Source: Neodontobutis hainanensis (lineage: Eukaryota; Chordata; Actinopteri; Gobiiformes; Odontobutidae). From it: DNA of 64,000 bases. Every line of letters begins with the position of its first letter. Position 1 is the stretch's first letter. The notes beneath the pieces are model-generated. The model had not been told where the DNA came from, searched no databases, and saw only the letters and a list, made by a program, of their open reading frames with translations. Made by a program: the position numbers and the translations under genes. The stretch lies in the NCBI GenBank assembly GCA_024349245.1, contig JALDNG010000048.1, forward strand, positions 7,416,501 to 7,480,500. The letters run 5' to 3'. This document shows positions 48,991 to 59,746 of the stretch, one piece after another.

Positions 48991-49115
48991 GTGACCGCGA
49001 CTGACTGGGAATATTTGCTCGAGCTGCGTTTGGTCGCGGCTCCGCCCCTTGTTCGATGTTGATTGGTCCGCGAAGCGAGATAGACGTTGGGGAGCTGAGC
49101 TGTCAATCACAAGAG
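48990..49115 (-). promoter_or_regulatory. efnb2a: efnb2 core promoter region
   Basis: Upstream of the ATG on the minus strand are a GC box (GGGGCGGAGCC, about 49,049-49,039), a CCAAT box (CCAAT at 49,066-49,062) and, 33 bases further up, TGATTGACAG at 49,109-49,100, the decamer bound by PBX-PREP/MEIS heterodimers. No TATA box is evident. The stretch is CpG-richer than its surroundings. Start sites probably fall near 48,950-49,000. Confidence 0.5.
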
Positions 49116-49249
49116 AGGGTTCATTTCGGCGGTACCAAAGTGAAATGTGGAGAAAAGAGAGGAAAAAAAAGAACTTCAAGTCATAAACATGTGATTAAAC
49201 ACAATACCAAGGTTATGATTAATCAATTTAGCATAAAAAAAAAGTTGTA

Positions 49250-52200
49250 ACAATTAACTGAGCAGAAGCACAATCAATGTTTTAGCTTAACGTATGCTAC
49301 TAAAAAGGTTTGTAGTAAACAAGCACATTATTTTAATTTTATTTGATGTTGTTCATAAACTACAGCATAATTCCCTCAAAGCTCTCCCTCAATCGCATTC
49401 ACTTAAAAAAAAAAAAACAACATCACACAGGACAGAATGGAAACTACCTTCCAGTGCACTGTGCTCGAGCGCCGGTTTTTCCAAAGAGCATGAGCGCCCA
49501 CTAGCGGAAATGCAGGGAAGGAAACGCAAGTTCAAACAGAAAAACTATTGATCGTGATGACTTTATTACATCTAAATGCAACTTTTATTAATTTGTATAA
49601 ATATTTATAGACCTGTTTATTAATTTTCAATGTATAGTGTAGCTTTTTAATAAATGTAATTAGATAAAAAGCACTTCATTCATCTTTGAAATGTAGAAAT
49701 AAAACATGAAAAAATGAGCATATACTCTTTCCTTCTCAGAACAAATTACTACTCTTTTCTTAAAATGAAATTTTATGTTGTTATGTATGTTGTATGCCAA
49801 GACATTGATGGCCAAACAAGTAAATCCTTAAACTAAAACTATCTAAAGAGTACTTGAATGGTTTTGTAAATGTAAGAAGAGACAATAATGGCAAAGTCAC
49901 TTACTCAAATGTCTGTGTATTGATATAACACTGGTATTAAGCTGTCTCAGTAAATAGTATAGGAGACTTTATGAGGTTGTTTTATATGAAAAAAACATTA
50001 ATTATATAATAAAAAATCTTTTAAACTAATCCTTTTAACTATAACTTAACTATATTATGTACAATACTATAGCCTACTAACTATAATACTAGGCTATATA
50101 TATTAATTGTTTTGACTCTTAAAAAATCTGAGGTTGCTCCAAATGCCAAGTATTTGCTTTGAAGAAGTTATTATCAGAACAGATTATCAAAATATTAATT
50201 TAGGAATAAAATTGTCTGCTGTGTAAAATATTATGAATGTAGTTTAGGCCGAGAGTTTAGGAACAGAGGGGAACAGTTTACTGGGGAATTGTAAATACAT
50301 GCCTGCTGTAACTGGATTTTATTGTCTCTTAAATCATAATTTCATACTAAACATTTAATAAAAAGATCAATACCGAGCACTAAAAACATATCTTTAAAGT
50401 ACATGTAATAGTAAAGTTATTAAATACTAACACATGTGGTATAAACACTTACAACCAGTGATAAAACTAGCTTAAGTCTACATCCAATCAAGCCCCAACA
50501 CTTATTTTAAGTTCTTTTGTGTCTGAAAAAAACACTTTAAACTGTTAAAGGAACTGTTCTAATAAACGTTTTCCCCCCACATAGCCTTCCTTTGACTTAC
50601 CTCAAGTCCACGCTGCTATAATACACGTCCAGTCCGTCTTCCTTTCCTCAAAAAGAGTGTTTATTCCGCGGCTCCCGGTGGAAACGGGCTCTTCAATGGC
50701 GGCCTAGTGTTAGATGAGCCTCCCTGTCAGCTAAGCTAACAGACCGGCACAACGCCCTGATCAAATTAAGTCGGTCGAAAGTGTCAAACCTTCGCACTTG
50801 CCTCCACTGGAGCTGTCAGGGGTCACATTAGAGGCCGCTGACTAAAACGTATGTGTTTGCCTTGGAGTGTGACATTTGCTTTAGTGTCAAGTAACGTTAG
50901 CTAGCTTTAAGTTCGGAAATGAGATCAAAGTCTGGATAATGTAAATGTGTTGATTGGAATAGCACCAGGGTGAATATTTAAAACCCTGTAAACTAGGCCA
51001 GGATAAATACATTTTCAGCCAATTTAACAGCATTTATTTTAATATGTCTTTACTGAATTTGTTAAAGACTTTAATAAACCATGTAGCCTTCAGTAGGTTG
51101 AGAAATAGATACATTGTCAAAACGTAATTTTGGCCACTGGTAAAAATGTTTTTTTTTTAAGGGTTCGGCAACTTGTAGCCTACTTCTTATATATTTTATT
51201 TGTGTGTATTTGGTGCAGTCCGTCCATTTACTGTAATCAACTCTTCTGATCGGAAGCGTCGAGTTACTTGTTTTTCGACCTTTGGCTTCCTGCCTCCGCG
51301 GGGCTAAAACCAGTCCTGAAGCCGACGGGGCAGGGACTGCTTTCCGCGGCGAGTGAGCCTCAGAGGTCCGACAAAGAAAGAGAAAAAGCATATAGCAAGG
51401 GAACCACACAAATACACACTCAGGCTGGCTGGGAAGCTTCACACTTCAAACAGGAAAGCCTCGAGCTCTGTTGTTCCTTTAATGATAAAAGATCAACTCG
51501 ATTACAGTAAAATGTAGGCCTAATATAAACAGGACAAGAGCGCAGCAAACTTTTATTAAGTGTTCTGTAGTCTAATAACCTTTAAAACGCCCCTCTGCTC
51601 ATTAAAAAATTCAATTTGTCGAGCGAACGCTTTTAAGTTTTGAATTAAAAACTATCCTAAATAATCCATGGTCCGTCTTGTTTCTGACATCCACAGCCGC
51701 GCGGAGCTCAGGGGCACCGCCGCAGAGGTCCTGCGTCACCCCGGGGCCAGAGCGGGAAAGACCGGCCGAAGCTCCGTGACCTGTGTGCGGGTAACGAGCC
51801 GGGCAGCGGGGCTTTATCCTGCCACTACTCACCGTTAGCACCAGAAACTGCAGCCACTGCGCTCAACGCGTTATTGTAGAAACAAATGACTTAAAAATCC
51901 TCTACAAATGAAAAACCTCAAATAGTATTGTATCAGGATTTGTTTTAATTTTGCTTAAAGTAGCAGGCTAGGCTTGAATAAATCCCAATCTGCTGCCAAT
52001 TTGGGCAATTGTCATGTCCTCTGACTGAAAAGGTTAATGACGATGCCCAACAAAACACCAAACAGTATTTTATAGTAAAGATTAAAAAAATGCTTTATAA
52101 CTATTATTGTATAGTATTTGTACTGTGTTCAAATCTGGAAAGAGCTGCACATGGCCAAGAAGACTTTAAAATATTTTGGGGTATGTAATTTATTGCAATA

Positions 52201-52900
52201 AAATTGGTTAACACAAGCTTGAATTACACAAGATTTACTCTACTGCTCAAATGTAAAAGATGAGAATAGAATGGTAGTCTCTTTTTCCAATAATAAAGCC
52301 ACCCATGTGCCCCACAGATGTTCAAGTCAGACTTGATAACAGTTGTAAGAGGCAGCGTTTTAACAACCAGGAATGAATGTACATCATGTAACCACCCATC
52401 ACTGCTTCACTTGTATTTTAAAGCAGAGTTAGTGGAAACCTTGTGAGTTGAATAATTGCTTCCAAACATTTAAGTGTCATGAACTTTTCAAGTTAATGTG
52501 ACTTTAAGTTAGGAGACGCTGCCTTTGTCACTACAGCTTTCTTTGGCTGAAGACAAACTTGTGGTCGCTGCACAAATCAGCTCAAAGCGGTGCTGCAAGC
52601 TGATTAGCGCGGCGTGTTTTCACAGGGATTTCTCCTTTTAACGGGACATTGATGCATCGGCTGCATGTCTTGAGGGCAGAAAAATAGTGGTAGTGCAACA
52701 TGCCGCGGGACAGTGTCAGTAATGCCAATAAAACCGGTCTTTTTTGCCTTTGAGGAGTGTGTGTTTAAAACCTTATACTCAAAAATGTAACGATTATTTA
52801 AGATGGACACAGAGAGCAGCCAGTAGACGTCTGAGATCAGTGAACTGCAGGACGGAACTTCTTCCATACCAATATAATTTGAACACAAGTTTCTGAAACA
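49250..52900. other. intergenic spacer between efnb2 and arglu1
   Basis: The spacer is mostly very AT-rich, especially 49,550-50,560. Two GC-rich islets stand out at about 50,600-50,770 and 51,270-51,850. The first contains a perfect minus-strand donor after an apparently noncoding exon. The 123-codon open frame at 51,071-51,442 on the minus strand has no recognisable domain. Confidence 0.7.
50601..50760 (-). promoter_or_regulatory. candidate orphan promoter and noncoding first exon
   Basis: On the minus strand, GCCGCCATT (YY1-like, 50,703-50,695), typical just inside start sites of TATA-less genes, is followed by a GC-rich leader that ends GAG|GTAAGT with the donor at 50,600-50,595. It lies 2.4 kb above the efnb2 ATG on the same strand. 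It could be an alternative efnb2 5' exon or a lncRNA start. This is inference from motifs only. Confidence 0.3.
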
Positions 52901-53986
52901 GACATAGAGGCATTCAATGGATTTATTGAACTGTTCAGTCCCTTGACAACTGGGAAAAATGACAATAAATTCAAAAACCCACAAAATAAGAAAAAAAGTC
53001 ATTTCACACAAGCCTGAGGTCAGCTTCTTTCACTCACACATTCATTCACTCACTCATTTATGCAAAATACACACCTGTGACCTCAAGCCTTCTTACCTGC
53101 ACTTGTCCATCCTCTACGACTTACCAAGTGAGACGCCTTTTCCAAGTTAATTTACTACAACAAATCTTAGGGACAGAACACAACTGTACGTTCTCTCGGG
53201 CAAAAATAACGCATTCATTTTCATATGTTGGATCTAAACCCTGTGATAGAGGAGCATTTAAGTGGGACTCTGTTCAACACGCAGCAAATAATAACATATA
53301 CAGGAAAAATCCTCTCTTCTATTACAACCAGTTTGCAGAGTGCAGTTTGGAAGTGGGGCTGCGTTATCCTGGGTTCGTCATAACAAAACTTAATCTTTTG
53401 TGTCAGATACATAAAAAAAACGGGAAACCAGCTTCAAATGTTATGCAAAGAAAGTGATAAAGAGCTGGACGGGATGTAAAGTGTGCTTTTAAAGAATGGC
53501 CAGAGATTTGTTGCCACTGCATCAGCCACTTCAGGGTTCTTATTTTTAAAAGAAATGAAAAAGGGAAACCCACAGGCCAACTCCCAAGCTGCACATGAAG
53601 ACTGAGTGACTGACAGAAAGCCGAGCTACACACATTTGAGTCAAACGTTTTTGTTTTTACGTCCTATATCTCCTAAGTTAGGGACTGGGTTTATAGTTTC
53701 GCTGGCTGTGGTGACATGTAAAAAGGCGTACAGTTTGTTAAGACTCAAACAGGACAAATAGGACAAGCATTCTACATCAAAAAGTTCAAAGTTCCCTAAA
53801 AATGAAATAAAACCGCTGCGATGTGGAGGTGGTGAGGGCTGCGTCCCTTTTTTCCTCCGCTTGGCTTCACGCACTTGCAAAAACGAAGTGAGCGATCCAT
53901 GGAGGAGGGCAGGAGGAGTGGGGCAGGGACGGAGGAGGAGAAAGGGAGGAGAAGTGAAGGCAGGGCGCGACATGGGCAGCTGAGTA
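52900..53986 (-). other. arglu1: probable arglu1 3' UTR
   Basis: About 1.1 kb of noncoding sequence follows the stop codon. A minus-strand AATAAA at 52,927-52,922 is a suitable polyadenylation signal and gives a UTR length similar to that of mammalian ARGLU1. The end point is inferred. Confidence 0.5.
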
Positions 53987-54151
53987 TCATTCGGTGGCTT
54001 TGAGCGTGAAGGAGAGCTTGGGTCTGGACTTGCCCTTCCCCAGGATGATTTTCTGCTCCTCTTTCTGCTGCCTCTGACGGTCCTGCTCAAGCTTCATGCG
54101 CTCCTCGTGTATCTTTCTCTGTTCCTCCACAATTCGCAACTGCTCCTCAGC
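53987..54151 (-). CDS. arglu1: arglu1 terminal coding exon
   Basis: This exon has 54 codons plus stop (TGA 53989-53987): AEEQLRIVEEQRKIHEERMK, then LEQDRQRQQKEEQ, KIILGKGKSRPKLSF and TLKATE. The block ILGKGKSRPKLSF is the hallmark C-terminus of ARGLU1. The last residues (TLKATE) replace the human SLKTQD. The acceptor is GTCCCAG above 54151. Confidence 0.95.
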   Translation of the reverse strand, partial: AEEQLRIVEEQRKIHEERMKLEQDRQRQQKEEQKIILGKGKSRPKLSFTLKATE

Positions 54152-57100
54152 CTGGGACAAGTAAAAAACAAAGGAAAGACCATTAGCACATATTTTGCCA
54201 TGTTTAAAAATGGTATATTTAGAGACTTCGGAAGAAATGTATTGACTTTAATATAAATTTATAAAAAACTTGTGATTGTCAGAAGCAAGAACAGACAAAA
54301 GCAAACAGTTGAGTTATTATAAAATAAATAGAATGTAAAGGAATTATATTTTGTAGCATTATCCTTAAAAGATATTACCTGAAATTGGTCACTGAGACTC
54401 GGAACAGAAAAACTGGTTTCTATTTTTTTTTTTTTCTCTCTTTATGCAAAAAAACATAATGGACATAAACCACCTTAAACTGGCAAACATAAGTTATTTG
54501 ATGAATATTCAGATTAAAATGACTTTTACCAATAGGATGGATTATCAAGTACTGTTCTATAACCACAGAATCGTAAAAGCTAGATTCCAACTCATCTGGC
54601 TTAAGAATTTTTTGTTCCTTTTATCCAGCAAATACTGATATAATCTTAAAACCCTTTCAAAATGTCCACCAAATCAGGTTTTTCAACATGTTTTAACATA
54701 AATGCTTGCTGTCAAACATAAAATTGTAGGAACACTTGAACCCAAGAAACTTGTGGATCTAGCCCGACAGGAGAAGTGCAGTAGTGCGCAAGGTCAAACA
54801 AGGACAAAAAGTTCTTCTGAACCCAGCAACCACAAAAAATGTCTCTTCTTTTTCATCTTTGCAACTGCTTCAACATAAGTTGTCTACATCATGCCTGAAT
54901 CAAATAAACTCCACTTTACAAATTAGTCAACCATGGCCTTTCATAGCCCAGAGACAGAAAATCCTTCTGCCATTGCTAACCGCGGCTGATAACCATCGAC
55001 TCAAAGCCACTCAGCTCAAGGAGTTTTCGCCAAAAGACTTAACTTATCAAGTCGCCTTGTGGTGTGGCCAAGACCTGAGGTTTTATCACAGGAAGAGACA
55101 GATGTAAAGCCCTTTGAGTCATGAGTTCTGTCTGTGTTCAAGGTTTGCTTGGCAGCTTTCAATGGATAATGAGTCTATGTCTACACTGATGTATTTTAAA
55201 ATAACTTTGTTAAATTACACTTTATTGGCAATCCTAAACAATCTCTCTCTTTAGCTTCAGATTCAGAAATGCTTAGAAAAGTAACAAACATTTTTTTAGT
55301 TTAGTATAAGTACAAGTGTTAAACCATATTTCAAGAGCATAATTACTAAATTAAATGATTTTTAAACACAAGAACAGTTGTTAGGATGATGAAATTCTAG
55401 CTTTGGTAATGTTAGTAGAGAAATATAAATAGTTTGACCAAATGCCAATTTTTAATGTTTTATTGAAGACAGCTTCATATTTGTTGATTAAGACAAACTT
55501 AAACCAAGTCAAACTGAGCTACTTAGCTCAAAAATGAATACGCTAGTTAGCAAGTAATCTAGTTTGCAGGTAGTTTGGTTAATGAGTAAGTTAGCTAGCA
55601 CAGAAGTCAATAGGCAAGTAAGTAGAGTAGTTAAATGTATTTAAATGAACTAATAAAATAGTAGAGGGACAGCAGTGGGATTAATGAGGAAAGGCCTCTG
55701 TTCTTTACATTTTGACAACCCTATATTTCAGCATTTGGTTACAAGGAGATTAAAGGTGCTGTGCTTGTAAAAAATGACCAGGCCAGAATAAAAACTGCTA
55801 TAAATTGTGGGTTACAAAATTGACAGCAATGAGCAAAAAGCATCTAAAGAGGGGCACGGGGAGGGGGAAGTGCAGTGTCGGGCAGTGTAGGGCGTACCAG
55901 TTTGGCCTGAGCTTCTGCGATCTTGCGGTTATTCTCCTCCAGGATTTTTTCCAGCTCCTCCCGCTTCGATTTTTCTTCCTCCTAGATGGACAACATGGTG
56001 CCATGTTAGCGCACGAACGGGCTACCGCCACAGAACCACTGTATACATTCACACACAAACCTCTAATTGTCTGGCACACGCACTTTTACTGGCTTTACAG
56101 ACACTTGCACACATCCCAGACTCACTCGTTACACCACAGAGAAGTTTGTTCAGCCTTTCGCACATGTGGCATTCTTCACAGTCACCCTGAGTTGGTTTAA
56201 AAATACAGAAACTGCAGGGGAGAAATGAGCTCTGTGCATTTTATTATGCCCTCCCTCTAGTGCTGTCCTGAAATAATTGAAAGCTAAGCCACATCTCACT
56301 TCATTTAAGACAATTGGGGGGGAGGGGAAACACACTCAGCACACTCATAAAAAGACATTTAAAAATGACAGACAGTACATTCTACAGAATTACATCATTA
56401 ATAAAAGCAGAGAGAAAAGTTACAAATAAATAAAGTAGGGAATAGTTTTGGCTCACCAATGCACGTATACCTACGCATTTTCCTTGCCTGTGTACCTACA
56501 CAACTGATGAAAGAGTCAGCGTTAAACGGTTGAGTATTTACTGTCTGGTCCGGACTGCGCGGCCCCTGCACAGACAGAAGCGCTCCTGGGGTGGGTGGGT
56601 GCGGAGGACGTGGTTGTAGGTATGGGGGGTCTGCCGAACGCCATACCATGCCCTCAGCTTTCCTCTTTATTACTCGGAGTACTTTGTGTACCGTGCTCAT
56701 CCCAAAGATTTAAACACACTTATATCCACTCGCAGGCATATCTCCTCCTCTACTGATGCTGCCTTTTAGCCTTCTACATTGAACCAGGATTTTGCTTTAA
56801 AATCAGCGGGCAGGGGATGGGAATTCAATATATAACTGGCAGTTAATAACAATTAGAGGTAACGTTTGTTTTAAGGGTAATCAAGCTCAGGTATTATGAG
56901 CAGTGAGGTCATGACAAATTATGTTTACAGTGCAGTGCTGCTGTGTCAGAACAATAGTGTGGCAGCGCTTTCGGTAATGGGTGAGTTTTAGGTTTGACAA
57001 TAAAGTGACTTTTACAACTGATGTAAACGACATAGGGTTGCTCTGTTTGGATACAATTACCTGGTGACAGATAGGTGATTTATCCAATCACCTGAAGGTT

Positions 57101-59746
57101 TTTATCTCAAGTACCTGCTCTTTACAAAGCTTTGATGTTTTAACAAAAAAAAAAAAATACCTCTGTAAAAAATGGCAGAAAATGAGCACCGCAGAGCACT
57201 CAAACAGAAATTAATCACAGTGCTCTTTTTGTGTAAGAATGTATGTGTACTATTTATTAAACTAGACCCAATCATTTGCTCAGGAGCACGTTGATGAGAC
57301 TTTCCAATCTAAATGGCAGAAAACTATTTTCTTAGTTTTTTTTTTTTGTTTTTTTTTTTTTTTTAAACAAGAGATAACCAGCCACAGTTTAGTATTGTTA
57401 AGCCATTTGTTAAAAGTATATTCCATAAACCATCAAGGTCCTGCACATTGTATCTTGTATAACCAGTGTGTCAATATCAGGAAGCTAAAGGGCACCTTTG
57501 TTATTGGTAGAGGATAAGATGGGCCGTTGAGCAGACTGTGGTAGATCATTCCTCGGGAGAGTATGGGTGTAGCTCGAGCCTGAGGCCCCAGCCAACAGCC
57601 TTTTTGAAAGTTTCTGTTTCCTCAGTCTGAGTGAATCAGTACAAGTGTTGTCTGTGTGTGTTCGGAGGACGCACCACGGGACACTTACAGTACAGGACAC
57701 AGCTGAAAGGCTGCCGGTCAGCTCGGGTCAAGTGCTAGCTAGGAAGGTGGTGAGTGGTATTGCCAAAGTAAAAACAACATGTTTACATATATTCAGAACA
57801 AGATCATAACTTAGCAGCAGCCCTAAAGGAGAACAGGTCATGAGAACACAGTACATTTTATAGGCTTCAATAAAAAGCTGTTCAAATAAAACTGCAGAAA
57901 ATATATACTTTGACAGATATAGACCAGAGACAGTTTGAAACAGGATGTGGATTATTAAGAGTCCCACAACAGCTAAGAAAACATTATTAAAAACATGAAT
58001 GTCAAAGAGGAGGAAGTTGAGGAGGGGGGGTAAAGAATTCAAATAAGACAAACTGAATCAGACATTTTTACAAAGACTTTTTACAGAGATTACTGATTGA
58101 GCTCTTGACTAAAACTTGGTAATGTGGTATATTTAAATTTTTTAAGTATTACTTTTAAAAGTCAAAAGCTGTTGAAGCATAGTCGTCATCTGATACTAAG
58201 TCCAATAAATGCCAATTTAATAAAGTTATTAAAAATAGCATAATCTAACCAACTCTTCAACTAAGCAACTCTTCAAACTTTAAGATGAATTTTTTTTATA
58301 AATCTCTACAACACTGAAAGGCAATTCTGAACACATTTAAAATAATAGTTTTTCATATTTTCAAATATACCAACAAGTAAACAGTGTGAGCAGAATGGCA
58401 TAAAATCTAAAAGCCTTTCAAAAGCTGAGACAGTAATATTAGTGCGAAGGTGTCTTGCAGTATGTGTGTTTGACTACATCTCTGGCAACATTAGTGCCAC
58501 GTCGCTGGCTGGCCCTGGTGCAACTCAGGGTCACTAGGCTTTGGCTGGGCCTCTCATTAACAATAAGTACTAACTGTAGTGTCAACAAAACCCTTCTCAT
58601 AAAGACGCCTGGGACGAGGGGGGTTGTCTACATGTACAGACTTTAGGACATAAAAAATTAAATAAAATAAAGGGGGCTGATAACTTTGAAGTGAATTGCC
58701 TTCAAAATGAACTACGGCCACTGAGAAATGGGACTATATCAGTCTATTTATTCAGTTGTGTAAATGATAAATAATAAAACTGCCATGGCAAAAGTTAGAG
58801 CTCAGTGTTTGAAAATACTTCCAACACACAAACATAAAAATACAGCCTTAACTAGTCAAAATGCACCCGCTATTAAAGACCACATTTATAGAGTTTAGCA
58901 CCGGGAGGTTCCAGATTAGTCATAGTGGCAGAAGACGTTGATTGGAGATACTTTTTTTAAAATCTCTCATTTTACTTGATTTGGAGAACCATTGTACATG
59001 CAGGTTCTGCTTAAGAGGATTTATTGATTTGTCTGGATGCCGCCCTGAGATGACTTTGTGCTCCATTAATAAATGTGAACTGAATTAAACAGCGCTGCGA
59101 ATAACTCATTCCTCAAGAGCGTTTAATTAATATTGAATGAAATCTGTGCGAATTATGCCATGGTTGGTCCCATTGTGTATAGAGAGAGATGTCCCTCCAC
59201 ACCACTGCCGTGTATCAGGGTCCCTGCACAAATTGTGAACTTACATTTGTAGGATTTTAAAGACTCAAAAAAAAAAGTATATTTTAAACTGTCAAGGAAT
59301 TAAAGCAGTAATTGTGCATTTGAAGTTCTATAGCTATTTCTGCAGTAAAGGACTCGGAGTACAGTAAGAGTTGGTAAAAATAGGACTTAATGGTGGTATT
59401 TTCTAACACTTTGCTGAAACCCTGAGTGTCCCACCGCAGGCAGCGCAATGGGGGTACGGGGGAAGGTGACATGGGGGAGAAGGGAGGGAGGGGTCTGCGT
59501 TCCAAACGACCGAGCGTTACCTCTCTGGCCTTTTGCGCGGCCAGCTCGGCTTGCCGCTGCCTCTCTAGCTCCTCCAGCAGCTGCCGCTCCATGATGCGTT
59601 TGGCCTCCTCCACACGGCGCAACACCTCGCGCTCGATCTCGTCCTTGCGTTTCTCCAGCTCCTCCTCCACGCGCTTGGCTACCAGCTCCTCCACGCGTCG
59701 TGCCGTTTCCTCCTCAATCAGCTTCTCCTCAATCTCCTGCTGCCGG
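53987..59746 (-). CDS. arglu1: arginine and glutamate-rich protein 1, 3' three coding exons (partial)
   Basis: ARGLU1 is a nuclear protein that binds the Mediator subunit MED1 and splicing factors, and it modulates nuclear-receptor transcription and alternative splicing. Three exons (59521-59746, 55898-55981, 53987-54151) join in phase into 157 residues. These form the whole Glu/Arg/Lys-rich coiled-coil half of the protein, starting RQQEIEEKLIEEETARRVEE and ending KIILGKGKSRPKLSF then TLKATE. In human ARGLU1 (273 aa) the same part is also 157 residues, so the C-terminus is full length. The roughly 116-residue RS-rich N-terminus, encoded by the first exon, is absent from the window. The a or b paralogue cannot be assigned. 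Confidence 0.94.
54152..55897 (-). other. arglu1: arglu1 last intron
   Basis: This 1.75-kb AT-rich intron lies between two well-supported exons. A plus-strand open frame at 54,784-55,107 shows no family resemblance. I see no repeat or exon here. Confidence 0.85.
55898..55981 (-). CDS. arglu1: arglu1 exon 3
   Basis: This exon has 84 bases, or 28 codons in phase 0: EEEKSKREELEKILEENNRK followed by IAEAQAKL. It matches the conserved ARGLU1 helix, with small changes from the human form (ILEENN for ILAENN). The acceptor is ATCTAG above 55981 and the donor GTACGC below 55898. The donor departs from consensus at +4/+5, which fits the regulated splicing of this gene. Confidence 0.94.
55982..59520 (-). 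other. arglu1: arglu1 regulated intron between exons 2 and 3
   Basis: This 3.5-kb intron corresponds to the one that in mammals contains an ultraconserved element and an alternative (nonproductive) exon controlling ARGLU1 levels. Here 58,860-59,180 is a long stretch of complex, non-repetitive sequence with homeodomain-like TTAAT cores that looks strongly constrained. 57,480-57,720 holds splice-site-like signals. Purine/pyrimidine runs and poly-T occur near 57,340. Confidence 0.8.
58860..59180. promoter_or_regulatory. candidate ultraconserved element in arglu1 intron
   Basis: About 320 bases of high-complexity AT-moderate sequence contain ATTAATAAATGTG, a CAGCGCTG palindrome and TTTAATTAATATTG. 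It differs in texture from the surrounding intron. Its position matches that of the mammalian ARGLU1 ultraconserved region. Conservation itself cannot be seen in one sequence. Confidence 0.4.
59521..59746 (-). CDS. arglu1: arglu1 exon 2: first part of the coiled coil
   Basis: This exon gives one base finishing a split codon (expected AT|C, Ile), then 75 codons from RQQEIEEKL to AELAAQKARE. It is a continuous charged heptad-like helix and is virtually identical to the mammalian protein as I know it; the visible change is MER for MEK. The acceptor is GCGTAG above 59746 and the donor GTAACG below 59521, so the apparent frame continuing past GAG reads into the intron. Confidence 0.95.

Noticed and set aside
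48694..49179. 161-codon minus-strand frame across the efnb2 promoter
   Set aside because: It runs through promoter motifs and the CAG repeat. The hydrophobic ends reflect T-rich DNA and it is not in frame with ephrin-B2.
53641..54090. 149-codon minus-strand frame over arglu1 end
   Set aside because: It is read in a different frame from the supported ARGLU1 C-terminus and continues into the UTR.
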